A stretch of 64,000 nucleotides of DNA from Reichenbachiella agarivorans (GTDB lineage Bacteria > Bacteroidota > Bacteroidia > Cytophagales > Cyclobacteriaceae). Below are positions 35,101 through 42,834 of the stretch, one piece after another; the first letter of the stretch is position 1; each line of letters starts with the position of its first letter. The DNA is taken from assembly GCF_025502585.1 (NCBI RefSeq), contig NZ_CP106679.1:1345001-1409000 (forward strand). Direction: 5' to 3'. Under the pieces are notes generated by a model, which worked only from the letters and a program-made list of their open reading frames with translations, was not told the DNA's origin and did not search any database. The translations under genes were made by a program, and so were the position numbers.

Positions 35101-37169
35101 CTGGTCAAACTCAATATACTACTGTCTGGCTCGATAAATACTTCAGTGTCTGGTGTGATGTACACCCTTCTTACACCACGAACAGTCATTTCACCCTCAT
35201 CAAAATTCAGCGTGGCATTTGGCCCTCCCTGTGGTGCTACCGAACTGATCAAAAAATTGTCATAATCCTTTTTCTTGTTGTTGGCCATCTCGTAGTGATA
35301 TGCCTTTCTCAATACTTGTATCTGTCCAGAAGCCTTGTCGTAAGTGATGTATTGATTCTGTTCCAAATATACCGCCGCAGCCTCCGCCAATTTCAAATCC
35401 AAATTGTAGGCATCAACCAGCTCCAGTACATTGAATTTTGAATCTTGTATCTTCCTAGAATACAGCACGACCAGTTTGATCGGATGAAAACCAAAGAGAC
35501 CCGTCATCTTTTTGTAACGAATTGGGTTGAAATATTCTTCGGATTCGAAAAGCGCAGGAATACGATTGGGAGCATTGAGAATTGATACGTCCAGCGCACT
35601 AGAATCGGGATTCCACTCCACCATATCGGCCTGAAATTCTATCTTGAAAAAAGAAGAATAATAATAAGTATGCTTATACCCACCATCATCCTGTACCAAA
35701 GTCAATTTGGGGATTCCCGCATCATAGGCCATCTCTACGACTGGATGATAAATCGAATCCGAGCCATGGTAGATCACCATGGATGTACGCTTGGCTCTAG
35801 TCAGTGAGTCTAAAAACTCATACTCTAGAGACTTGCTCACAAAACTGCGACGATTGGCTCCAGTCACCTCCAAGGTGGACAGGTCTCTAGAAATCGATCG
35901 TCCAAATTTGCGTGACCCTTTTAGAGCAAATCCTCCTACATACTTGATGTTCTTACCAGGTAGTTTTAGTTTGATGTCTGACTTTAAAGAGGTAAAACTC
36001 GGATATACCTTTTCTGCATTTTTGTTTCTTTTTCCACTTTTGAAATAAAATTGTCCCGGGACTGAACCATCGTACATTTCGGGAAATTTCATCTCTGCCC
36101 GTGTTGTCTTCAGCAAGGGTACATTCGTTTTGAATGCGTAAGCCTTCAAATCGACCACAGCACCTTCTGTTCCTTTCAAATCATCTGGCCAATCGATCGT
36201 CCCGCTTGTGCCTACAAACTCCTGTGATTTGAGTAAAAATGTTCCCGAAACATTTTTGATGGTAAGTGTATCGAATGGAGTCGCTATTTTAAACTCCATT
36301 CCCTCCAACTTGATAGCTGGCCCCCTCAGTACGGGGTTAAAATCATTGGATTGTGCCAGTGAGACCAAGTCTGGTTTATCAAAAGCGTAGAGCTTGCGCT
36401 CATAGTTGTCACCTTTTTTTGCCGAAGGAGCATCTTCTAAAAAGCCATCATCAGCAGCCGAGTCCCAAGATGAATCATCCGATCCCCAACCATCATCTGA
36501 GCCCCATCCGTCATCCGACCCCCAGCCATCATCTCTTCCCCAGTCGTCCGCAGCTGCCCATTCATCAGAACCAGATGCAGCAGGTGCCAATTCTTCCTCA
36601 GTGATAATGTCGCTGAGGACTTCGTCTTCATAATCCTCCTCCTCTTCGATAGGCAATGCTGCCTCTTCCATCAATTCTACGGTGAACTTGCCTCCAGTAC
36701 TCAAGACTTTGTTGTAATGCGAATGGTATATCGCCCCTTCGGCAAAAAAGTATGCCAGATTCTTGAAAACAGTGATGATCTCTGGTTTTTCATAGCGATC
36801 TGCTGCCTGATGACAGATGTCCAACACATTGGAAAATTGCTGATCTGTCAGACCCTCTTGTGTGTAGGCATGTGTAATCAAGCTAAAGAAAAGTGTGTAA
36901 TAGGGTTTGGTAGGCAATCTCCTATCATTCAGCTTGGTGCAAACTGAGATAATAGAACTCTTTTGGTTGCCATCGATTTTGGTATCCCAGATGTTCCTGA
37001 AATCATAGGCAATCTTTTCTGTTGTCTCTGTATTCAGAGACTTTAGATTGCGTATGACATCTATGGCAAAGCTATCTGGCTGAGTCGCAAACCCAAAATA
37101 TTGGGCTGTAGCCAGATGGGAGCCGAGTGTACATAACAGAACAAGAAATAAACACCTGTTTTTGAACAT
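32196..37169 (-). CDS. Large secreted protein with Asp/Gly/Trp/Ser repeat
   Basis: A 1657-residue protein with signal peptide MFKNRCLFLVLLCTLGSHLATAQ. I do not recognise the family; similar long proteins occur once per genome in Cytophagales. An acidic linker at residues 185-250 contains a tandem unit of six residues (DDGWGS, several copies in 206-230). The remaining ~1400 residues are long, regular beta-strand-rich stretches (for example GTFLLKSQEFVGTSGTIDW; KDVSLNYNEYLVEMPDID), which could be a beta-helix, or LptA/AsmA-like beta-taco fold; this is a guess. The C-terminal tail is acidic (EEVLEETTPAPKKEDEDD). It is transcribed toward the EF-hand gene. No catalytic motif was found. Confidence 0.6.
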   Translation of the reverse strand: MFKNRCLFLVLLCTLGSHLATAQYFGFATQPDSFAIDVIRNLKSLNTETTEKIAYDFRNIWDTKIDGNQKSSIISVCTKLNDRRLPTKPYYTLFFSLITHAYTQEGLTDQQFSNVLDICHQAADRYEKPEIITVFKNLAYFFAEGAIYHSHYNKVLSTGGKFTVELMEEAALPIEEEEDYEDEVLSDIITEEELAPAASGSDEWAAADDWGRDDGWGSDDGWGSDDGWGSDDSSWDSAADDGFLEDAPSAKKGDNYERKLYAFDKPDLVSLAQSNDFNPVLRGPAIKLEGMEFKIATPFDTLTIKNVSGTFLLKSQEFVGTSGTIDWPDDLKGTEGAVVDLKAYAFKTNVPLLKTTRAEMKFPEMYDGSVPGQFYFKSGKRNKNAEKVYPSFTSLKSDIKLKLPGKNIKYVGGFALKGSRKFGRSISRDLSTLEVTGANRRSFVSKSLEYEFLDSLTRAKRTSMVIYHGSDSIYHPVVEMAYDAGIPKLTLVQDDGGYKHTYYYSSFFKIEFQADMVEWNPDSSALDVSILNAPNRIPALFESEEYFNPIRYKKMTGLFGFHPIKLVVLYSRKIQDSKFNVLELVDAYNLDLKLAEAAAVYLEQNQYITYDKASGQIQVLRKAYHYEMANNKKKDYDNFLISSVAPQGGPNATLNFDEGEMTVRGVRRVYITPDTEVFIEPDSSILSLTRDKGMKFNGMVNAGDYRYHGKDVSLNYNEYLVEMPDIDSIKIQVNFHEKKDSEKTQLSNHLELTSGTLFINHPKNKAGLRRYTQYPYFISDSEAVVYFDKKDILHGAYDRSVYFIVPPFEMDSSNRGEASAIGFMGDFYSGGILPPVKERLMIMPDQSLGFEHEIPEEGYPLYKGEGRLYGSLTLNARGIRASGRIDFRTATVYSNDFVFYMDSVSAVGQEGLIREGQVEEASYPEAILADFKMLWRPLKDSMYIENTKAPFQFYNSTASLDGKANITLKGVYGSGEMLTRGSRSESQEFQFSQYEYFGRHASFEILTDNPKKPAMTGKDMDVHFDLVENIAKVHPEKQGVAAISFPYAQMKTSIPDAVWYLDSAKIVMSKPDYIDIEHSYFYTTRKDLDSLVFSATEAIYNMKTYDLNIKGIPHIRVADAEIIPDNNETTIFENSVLQPFNNAKLKIDTLNQYHNLYDGNLTVVSRKKFIGSATYQLVNSASDTFSIKFERFDLKGVKRNNKIDSMTVSGGVITEEQNIRISPGFYYKGDVTMYADKRALAKEGYVSLDVQSLGRYDYWISFKTPGDLVDVELNLAESKAEDGTAVTAGIMREENSSDLYMAYVRERNNPDDDYFFKAEGILSYDQKKQEFRIEQPNRRTPGGYSGKSFVYNDRTGELSFDGPLSLIENKPKYSLTSSVLGVGKPDSNYYAMDATIGINMELHKEIMSTMTGDVKDIIERLGPDLAHDNSFDLMVKLSNLAGDKLVKDYETVLMVDYKPLYSISEVFNKSILISNVDMVWSDEHRAWYNSSKIGISNFKTADINAKAEGFLEIKKDEDGGDVVNLFFQLAPSTWYFFSYEHGRLMMYSSNDHFNNLVVEHSSVSKAGFGDYTTVIGDEFEVTGFINGFRRKYYNIGDDYNLEFPDDAHLEVQQEDAYQTIEESTEEKTTEDEAADTFEEVLEETTPAPKKEDEDDGF
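36481..36552 (-). repeat. Four 18-bp tandem units encoding the DDGWGS repeat
   Basis: Four consecutive 18-base units (36481-36498, 36499-36516, 36517-36534, 36535-36552) share the core CCCCA-n-C-n2-TC and encode the six-residue repeat of the large secreted protein. Copies are not identical at third positions, so they have diverged. Slippage could change repeat number. Confidence 0.8.
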
Positions 37170-37232
37170 TAAAAATGATTCTGTATGAACTGCTAAAGAT
37201 AAGTAAACACGACTCGATATTCGAAAGGAATA

Positions 37233-38066
37233 TCAGGATTTGGTCAACTTTAATGCAGCCCAATTGTCCTTAATAACTGTTTGAACCAAGGAAAGATTAT
37301 ATGCTGCTGCCATATTTTTGATGTCTTCGATGTCCGCTTCATAGAATCCACTCAAAAATAATACCCCACCAGTATCCAGCAGTGAAGAATAAGTCGGCAT
37401 CTCGACCAAGAGGACATTTTTATTGATATTAGCCAAAACTACATCATACTTGTCTCTGGTCAACTTCAACTCGTCGATCACTCCTTGATGGACTGGCACA
37501 TCATGCATGTCGTTGAGTCCAAAGTTCTCAGTGCTGTTTTCGATACACCAGTCGTCAATGTCAGTCGCTTCTATGTAAGTAGCTCCTAGTTTTTGTGCCA
37601 TGATTGCCAATACTCCAGTCCCCGTACCAATGTCTATCACGGATTTGCCTGTAAAGTCGCTTTGCATCTCTAATGAGAGCATGTTGTAAGTCGTCGCATG
37701 ATGTCCTGTACCAAATGACATTTTAGGAAAAATGACGATTTCATATTCGAAATCAGGATTGGGATCATGAAAAACCGCTCTGACCCGACATTTCCCTTCT
37801 ACTTCGATGGGGTGATAATTTTTCTCCCATTCTTCATTCCAATTTTCCTTTTGTACTTCGGTATAGGAGTACTTGGCCTGAGTCAAATCTTTGTATCGCT
37901 GTATTACCTCACGTACTGCCAACTCCTGAAAGAGATTGCTAGCCATGTAGGCATCCAACTGATCCTCACTTTCTTCGAAAGTATCAAAACCAATTTCAGC
38001 TAATTCGGCGATGAATATTTCGTGAAAATCAGCAGCACAAGAAATAGAAAGTTTTATAAATGTCAT
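37233..38066 (-). CDS. prmA: Ribosomal protein L11 methyltransferase
   Basis: A 277-residue AdoMet-dependent enzyme that trimethylates ribosomal protein L11. The conserved blocks are clear: FGTGHHATTYNMLSLEM, DIGTGTGVLAIMAQKLGA (AdoMet motif I), ATDIDDWCIENS and DVVLANINKNVLL, which contains the N-I/N-K motif of PrmA. The N-terminal alpha/beta substrate domain covers about residues 1-85. Its start overlaps the stop of the DUF6150 gene by 4 bases (ATGA), so translation is coupled, and the pair lies downstream of tpiA. This is a usual Bacteroidota arrangement (tpiA next to prmA). Confidence 0.95.
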   Translation of the reverse strand: MTFIKLSISCAADFHEIFIAELAEIGFDTFEESEDQLDAYMASNLFQELAVREVIQRYKDLTQAKYSYTEVQKENWNEEWEKNYHPIEVEGKCRVRAVFHDPNPDFEYEIVIFPKMSFGTGHHATTYNMLSLEMQSDFTGKSVIDIGTGTGVLAIMAQKLGATYIEATDIDDWCIENSTENFGLNDMHDVPVHQGVIDELKLTRDKYDVVLANINKNVLLVEMPTYSSLLDTGGVLFLSGFYEADIEDIKNMAAAYNLSLVQTVIKDNWAALKLTKS

Positions 38067-38401
38067 CTGTTACATCCTGCAAAGGACTCTATATCGGTGT
38101 AGTAAATGGAAAAATCTGCCAAAGATCTATTTTTTTCTATATAAATATACACATCAGCCAGGCCGTGGTTGCTGACTGTTGCCCAGTGACCTGGACGATC
38201 TGCATAGAGTGCATTGACTTCTTTGAATACTATGACGTCTGCGAAGGACTCTGAGTCCTCCACATATACCCTGAAATGTGCTCTTTGAGGATCTTTCTCA
38301 TAAAAGACCTTGCCATAGATTTCACAAGGATCGTTGTTGGGTTGATCCACAGAGTTAAAAACCGAAAAACACAAGATCAAAGACAGTAGAATTGAAACCA
38401 T
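38063..38401 (-). CDS. DUF6150 family protein
   Basis: A small protein, 112 residues if translation starts at the ATG at 38401. The frame extends to a TTG at 38452, but the extra part overlaps a hairpin and looks less like protein. The chosen start gives a short signal-like or membrane segment (MVSILLSLILCFSVFNSV). The DUF6150 domain follows: CEIYGKVFYEKDPQRAHFRV, EDSESFADVIVFKE, then YADRPGHWATV and TDIESFAGC. The repeated xxADxxV/I pattern is characteristic. Function is unknown. Its stop overlaps the prmA start (ATGA). Confidence 0.78.
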   Translation of the reverse strand: MVSILLSLILCFSVFNSVDQPNNDPCEIYGKVFYEKDPQRAHFRVYVEDSESFADVIVFKEVNALYADRPGHWATVSNHGLADVYIYIEKNRSLADFSIYYTDIESFAGCNR

Positions 38402-38430
38402 ACAGGTAATATAGATAAAAGCACAAAATG

Positions 38431-38462
38431 AACTTGATTCCTGTTGATACAAGAATCAAGTT
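38431..38462 (-). terminator. Hairpin after tpiA (possible terminator or attenuator)
   Basis: AACTTGATTC (38431-38440) and GAATCAAGTT (38453-38462) form a 10-base stem with a 12-base loop. It lies between the tpiA stop and the DUF6150 start on the minus strand. Only a weak T run (CATTTTG) follows, so it may stop transcription only partly and lower prmA expression. Confidence 0.5.
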
Positions 38463-38479
38463 AAAATGTAAATGGGGTC

Positions 38480-39235
38480 TTAAAATGCGTTGACGATGGC
38501 TAGGAAATCATCCGCTTTGAGTGATGCACCACCGATCAAACCACCGTCCACATCTGGCTGAGAGAAAAGCTCCTGAGCATTGTCTGGTTTGCAGCTACCG
38601 CCATAGAGGATAGGACAAGCTTCCGCAGCAGCCTTGCCAAATTTGCTAGCCAAGTGTGCTCTTAACTCAGCGTGCATTTCTTGTGCTTGCTCAGAGCTGG
38701 CCGTTTTACCCGTGCCGATCGCCCAGATGGGCTCGTAGGCAATGGTGATTTTAGCAAAGTCATCAGCTGACAAATGGAACAGACTCTCTGTCAATTGTTG
38801 CTTCACATAATCGTACATCGTACCTGCTTCTCTGATCTCCAGTGGCTCACCACAGCAGAAAATTGGAATCAAATCATTAGACAATGCGATATCTACTTTG
38901 CTAGCAAGGAGAGCAGCCGACTCGTAGAAGTACTCTCTTCTTTCGCTGTGACCCAAGATTACATAGTTAGCACCTGTTGACTTGATCATAGATGCAGAAA
39001 TCTCACCTGTATAGGCGCCAGAAGCTTTGTCACTACAGTTTTGAGCAGCAATTTGGATTCCTTTTTTACCAGCTACACTCGTCGCTACAGTTGTCAAGTG
39101 AATGTAAGGAGTACCCAAAACGATCTGTGCCTTTTCTTCTCCAGTCGCCTTTTCCAATACTTCTAAAGCCAATTTTTTTCCAGCTTCCAGATCATTATTC
39201 ATTTTCCAGTTGCCTGCTACGATTTTTTGTCTCAT
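38480..39235 (-). CDS. tpiA: Triose-phosphate isomerase
   Basis: A 251-residue TIM-barrel enzyme of glycolysis. The start is the ATG at 39235 ([20 protein letters not shown]); the longer frame upstream (39274) adds non-conserved residues. The catalytic residues are present: Lys in GNWKMN, His in [11 protein letters not shown] and Glu in [16 protein letters not shown], and the phosphate-gripping loop GGSCKPDNA / [11 protein letters not shown]. It is divergent from the GH15 gene and upstream of the DUF6150-prmA pair. Confidence 0.96.
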   Translation of the reverse strand: MRQKIVAGNWKMNNDLEAGKKLALEVLEKATGEEKAQIVLGTPYIHLTTVATSVAGKKGIQIAAQNCSDKASGAYTGEISASMIKSTGANYVILGHSERREYFYESAALLASKVDIALSNDLIPIFCCGEPLEIREAGTMYDYVKQQLTESLFHLSADDFAKITIAYEPIWAIGTGKTASSEQAQEMHAELRAHLASKFGKAAAEACPILYGGSCKPDNAQELFSQPDVDGGLIGGASLKADDFLAIVNAF

Positions 39236-39412
39236 TATTATGTCTATTTTAAAGAATCCAAATTTTGATTGCACAAAGTTGTAAAAATTATGGCATTAAT
39301 TGATGATTATTCATCATTTTAGCAATTGGATTGAATGGCACATATCTCCCCCCATTGTGAATTTGACCTCATGATTTGAAAGTATTTCTCATTTCTTTAA
39401 ACTAGAATAATT

Positions 39413-41200
39413 ATGACTAGGCACACCTATGATTTCGGAGTAATTGGCAATTGCGCATTTAGCGCCCACATCAAAACTGACACCAACATCTCTTGGATGT
39501 GTTGGCCTAGATTTGACAGTTCCTTTATTTTTGGCAAACTGATAGATGATGAAAAGGGGGGGGAATTTTCTGTACTTCCTGTAGATGGTACATTTGACTC
39601 CAAACAATACTACATCGAAAACACCAATGTGCTATGCACCGAAATAGAATGCGCCACTGGCAAATACAAGGTGACTGATTATGCACCTAGATTTGAACAA
39701 TACGAACGCCATTACAAACCTCTGATGCTCATCAGAAAAATTGAGCCTATCTCTGGACACCCTAAAATCAAAGTCAACTGTGATCCAGTGGGCAATTATG
39801 GAGAAACCATCCCTGAACGTACCATCGGTAGCAACCACATCCGTTACAATGGTCTGGGTTCTCAGGTTCGGTTGACCACTAACATCTCGATGAACTACAT
39901 CATCAAGGATCAGGAGTTTGTCCTCAACGAAACCAAATATTGTGTACTCACATATGGCCAACCCATGGAGGCCGAACTCAAAGAAACGTGTGAAAATTTC
40001 CTCGATAGAACTATCCGGTACTGGAGACGATGGGTCAAAACAGCTAGCATCAACCAGTTTCAGCAGAAAGCAGCCATTCGCTCTGCTTTGATTCTCAAAA
40101 TCCACCAATACGAAGACACTGGCGCTATCGTCGCTGCATTGACGACCAGTTTGCCCGAGGCTCCAAAATCCACCAGAAACTGGGATTACAGGTTTTGCTG
40201 GATGAGAGACACCTACTACACACTCAATGCCTTCAACAACATTGGTCACTTTGAAGAACTCGAGAAGTACTTTCATTATATCATGAATATCACCAGCTCC
40301 GAAACAGAGCGCTATCAGCCGCTCGTAGGTATCGGAGGTGAAAAGAAACTGATCGAGATAGAAACCAGCCTCAAAGGTTATATGGGCGAAAACCAACCTG
40401 TTCGTGTAGGCAACCAGGCCTATGAGCACATTCAAAATGATGTGTACGGTCAGGTATTGGTCTCATTGCTACCTCTCTACTATGATCAAAGAATCATATT
40501 TACGGAGACTTTTGACAGTGGAGATCTCATCTTCAAAACACTCAGCTTGATCGAAAAGACCATGGAACAGTCTGATGCTGGACTGTGGGAATTCCGAAAC
40601 CTGAAACAGTACCACTGTTATACCTACCTATTTCACTGGGCAGGTTGCCTAGCAGCCAAAAAAATAGCTGCAGTGATAAAAGATGAAAAAATGGACAAAC
40701 TAGCAACCAAGCTAGGAGCCATAGCACAAGCCAAAATTGAGGAATGCTACAGCCCAATCAAAAAAGGCTACAGCCAAGCCATCGGCACAGACAGAATGGA
40801 CGCCAGCTGTCTACAACTCATCAACATGGGCTACCTCGACAACAACAGCGAAAGAGCCAAGCAGCATTTGATTGCCATGGAAAAAGATCTCCATGCAGGT
40901 GGTGGATTGTTTTACAGATACAAGCATCAAGATGACTTTGGCGAGCCAGAGACAACTTTCTTGATTTGTGCATTCTGGTATGTAGAGGCATTGGCCTGTG
41001 TGGGCAGGCTAGATGAAGCCATCGAGCATTTCAATACATTGGTTGGATACAGCAACCATGTCGGACTGCTCAGCGAGGATGTCACTGAAAAGGATGGTAG
41101 CATGTGGGGTAATTTCCCCCAAGCATATAGCCACGTGGGACTACTCAATGCTGCAGATAGAATCGCCAAAAAATTGGATATTCCAGATTTCAACAGCTAA
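39413..41200 (+). CDS. Glycoside hydrolase family 15 protein
   Basis: A 595-residue glucoamylase-fold hydrolase without a signal peptide, so probably cytoplasmic. The N-terminal beta-domain (about 1-220) starts with the usual GVIGNCAFSAHIKTDTNISWMCWPRFDSS. The catalytic (alpha/alpha)6 barrel covers about 230-595; the acid motif region SLPEAPKSTRNWDYRFCWMRD contains the conserved Asp/Trp/Arg pattern and the general-base region lies near LFYRYKHQDDFGEPETTF. Members cleave alpha-glucosides; in some bacteria a close branch is a trehalase. The nearby OtsAB gene (48009) makes a trehalose role plausible but unproven. RidA-like follows after 5 bases. Confidence 0.88.
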   Translation: MTRHTYDFGVIGNCAFSAHIKTDTNISWMCWPRFDSSFIFGKLIDDEKGGEFSVLPVDGTFDSKQYYIENTNVLCTEIECATGKYKVTDYAPRFEQYERHYKPLMLIRKIEPISGHPKIKVNCDPVGNYGETIPERTIGSNHIRYNGLGSQVRLTTNISMNYIIKDQEFVLNETKYCVLTYGQPMEAELKETCENFLDRTIRYWRRWVKTASINQFQQKAAIRSALILKIHQYEDTGAIVAALTTSLPEAPKSTRNWDYRFCWMRDTYYTLNAFNNIGHFEELEKYFHYIMNITSSETERYQPLVGIGGEKKLIEIETSLKGYMGENQPVRVGNQAYEHIQNDVYGQVLVSLLPLYYDQRIIFTETFDSGDLIFKTLSLIEKTMEQSDAGLWEFRNLKQYHCYTYLFHWAGCLAAKKIAAVIKDEKMDKLATKLGAIAQAKIEECYSPIKKGYSQAIGTDRMDASCLQLINMGYLDNNSERAKQHLIAMEKDLHAGGGLFYRYKHQDDFGEPETTFLICAFWYVEALACVGRLDEAIEHFNTLVGYSNHVGLLSEDVTEKDGSMWGNFPQAYSHVGLLNAADRIAKKLDIPDFNS

Positions 41201-41205
41201 AATTT

Positions 41206-41583
41206 ATGATCAAAAAAAGGATATCCAGTGGTTCAACTTTTGAAAAGTTGATCGGGTACTCTCGGGCAGTGGTAGACAGTCACTATGTACATGTGTCTGG
41301 TACCACAGGCTATAATTATGCGGAGATGACCATCTCAGATGATGTGGTACAACAGGCCAGACAATGTTTGCTTAACATCTCGCAAGCATTGACAGATGCT
41401 GGCAGCAGCATGGAAAAAATAGTTAGGGTCAATTACATCTTGCCCAACAGGCAGGATTTCGAACCTTGTTGGCCAGTACTCCGAGAGTTTTTTGGGGATA
41501 TTAGGCCAGCAGCAACCATGATCGTGGCAGGTTTGGCAGATGCCCATATGAAAATTGAAATAGAGGTGACAGCCACCTTGTAG
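41206..41583 (+). CDS. RidA-like (YjgF/UK114) protein
   Basis: A 125-residue RidA-family protein (STFEKLIGYSRAVVDSHYVHVSGTTG; later DIRPAATMIVAGLADAHMKIEIEVTA). The C-terminal block usually reads PARTTV; here the position of the catalytic Arg is Ala (RPAATM). That places it in the branch without the 2-iminoacid deaminase Arg, so the name RidA should be used loosely. Length and ends are normal. It is 5 bases downstream of the GH15 gene. Confidence 0.85.
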   Translation: MIKKRISSGSTFEKLIGYSRAVVDSHYVHVSGTTGYNYAEMTISDDVVQQARQCLLNISQALTDAGSSMEKIVRVNYILPNRQDFEPCWPVLREFFGDIRPAATMIVAGLADAHMKIEIEVTATL

Positions 41584-41619
41584 TCGTTTAGATTGCAGAA
41601 CAAATCTCTATTATTTACT

Positions 41620-41654
41620 TTCACCCAGATTTTGGATAGACAAATTTGGGTGAA
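41620..41654 (+). promoter_or_regulatory. Long stem-loop between RidA-like and VOC genes
   Basis: TTCACCCAGATTT (41620-41632) can pair with AAATTTGGGTGAA (41642-41654), with a single G-U pair and a 9-base loop. No T run follows on the plus strand. A second small stem (CGGGA 41679-41683, TCCCG 41694-41698) lies closer to the VOC start. Either could be a leader RNA structure or a protein site. Confidence 0.45.
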
Positions 41655-41724
41655 GGTACAAAATTGAATCAATTGACCCGGGAATTACAAAGCTCCCGTT
41701 ATACAGTTTGAAAACATCGAAAAA

Positions 41725-42786
41725 ATGAACGAAAAATTAATATACGGAATCCAACAGATAGGAGTAGGGGTAGATGATGCTGGCAAAGGATTCGAGTGGT
41801 ACGGGACTCGATTAGGTGCCGATGCCTGTATATTCGATGATAACAATGAAGCTACCTACATGGCCAAATACATGGGAGGGGAGCCAAGAAAGAAAAGAGC
41901 AATCCTTGCCATGAATCTTCAGGGAGGCAGTGGATACGAAATCTGGCAGCATACGGGTCGCACACCGCTCAAAATGAAAGAACCCTTGGATTATGGTGAT
42001 CTTGGCATCAACATCGCCAAAGTGAAATCTCAAAATATCCAACAAAGTTATGATAGGCTACAATCCTACGGTGTGACGTTTCTGTCCGATATAGTGACTG
42101 CACCAGACGGTATCAAATGCTTTTATATCCAAGACCCTTGGGACAACATCCTACAGATCAAAGAATATGACTCTTGGTACAAAGCCAAAAAGCACGATAT
42201 GGGTGGCATATTTGGTGCAACTCTCGGTGTATCTAACATCGACGCTAACATGAAGCTTTTTGCAGGCTTGTTGGGCTATGATCAAGTCATCTATGACAAG
42301 ACCGGCACTTTTGAAGACATCTCTGCCTTATCCAAGGGCACAGAAAAATTTAGAAGGGTCTTGCTGACTCATGCCAAAGACAGAAAGGGCGGATTCTATC
42401 CACTATTAGGAGACAGCCAAATCGAGCTCGTACAACGCCTCGATTCAAAGCCTAAAAAATTGTTTGAAAACCGCATGTGGGGTGATATTGGTTTTATTCA
42501 TCTCTGTTTTGATATCAAAAACATGAAAAAATTGGTTCAAGAATGTGCCGACAATGGTTTTCCGTTTCAAGTCCTGAGTTCAGAATCATTTGACATGGGA
42601 GATGCCAACGGTCATTGGGGCTACATCGAAGACCCAGACGGTACCTTGATCGAGTTCGTAGAAACGCATAAAGTGCCGTTGATCAAAAAGTTGAATTTCA
42701 ACATCAACCTGAGAAACAGAGATCCACACAAACCCCTGCCGAACTGGCTGATCGATGCGATGAAAATTAAGCGCCGCAAATTTTAG
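41725..42786 (+). CDS. Two-domain VOC (glyoxalase/dioxygenase-fold) protein
   Basis: A 353-residue protein with two vicinal-oxygen-chelate modules. The first (about 5-150) includes YGIQQIGVGVDDAGKGFEWY and IQDPWDNILQIKEY; the second (about 160-315) includes GATLGVSNIDANMKLFAGLLG and GYIEDPDGTLIEFVETHKV, with a metal-ligand-type His/Glu pattern (IHLCFDIKNM; DPDGTLIEF). The exact substrate is unknown; a glyoxalase, epimerase or ring-cleaving enzyme are possible. The C-terminus is basic (KIKRRKF). The leader holds two stem-loops. It is followed 45 bases later by the DUF4153 gene. Confidence 0.8.
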   Translation: MNEKLIYGIQQIGVGVDDAGKGFEWYGTRLGADACIFDDNNEATYMAKYMGGEPRKKRAILAMNLQGGSGYEIWQHTGRTPLKMKEPLDYGDLGINIAKVKSQNIQQSYDRLQSYGVTFLSDIVTAPDGIKCFYIQDPWDNILQIKEYDSWYKAKKHDMGGIFGATLGVSNIDANMKLFAGLLGYDQVIYDKTGTFEDISALSKGTEKFRRVLLTHAKDRKGGFYPLLGDSQIELVQRLDSKPKKLFENRMWGDIGFIHLCFDIKNMKKLVQECADNGFPFQVLSSESFDMGDANGHWGYIEDPDGTLIEFVETHKVPLIKKLNFNINLRNRDPHKPLPNWLIDAMKIKRRKF

Positions 42787-42794
42787 AAAATTTT

Positions 42795-42834
42795 CATAGC
42801 TTAGTCGATTGGAGTATCAATCTGCTAAACTATG
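42795..42834 (+). promoter_or_regulatory. Hairpin that includes the DUF4153 start codon
   Basis: CATAGCTTAG (42795-42804) and CTAAACTATG (42825-42834) form a 10-base stem with one mismatch. Within it GATT (42807-42810) pairs with AATC (42819-42822), and the loop holds a GGAG purine stretch (42811-42814). The start codon ATG (42832-42834) is buried in the stem. It may control translation initiation. Confidence 0.4.

Noticed and set aside
36353-36633. Two plus-strand frames rich in Ser/Pro/His and Gln
   Set aside because: They are shadows of the antisense DDGWGS repeat (low-complexity translation of the opposite strand).
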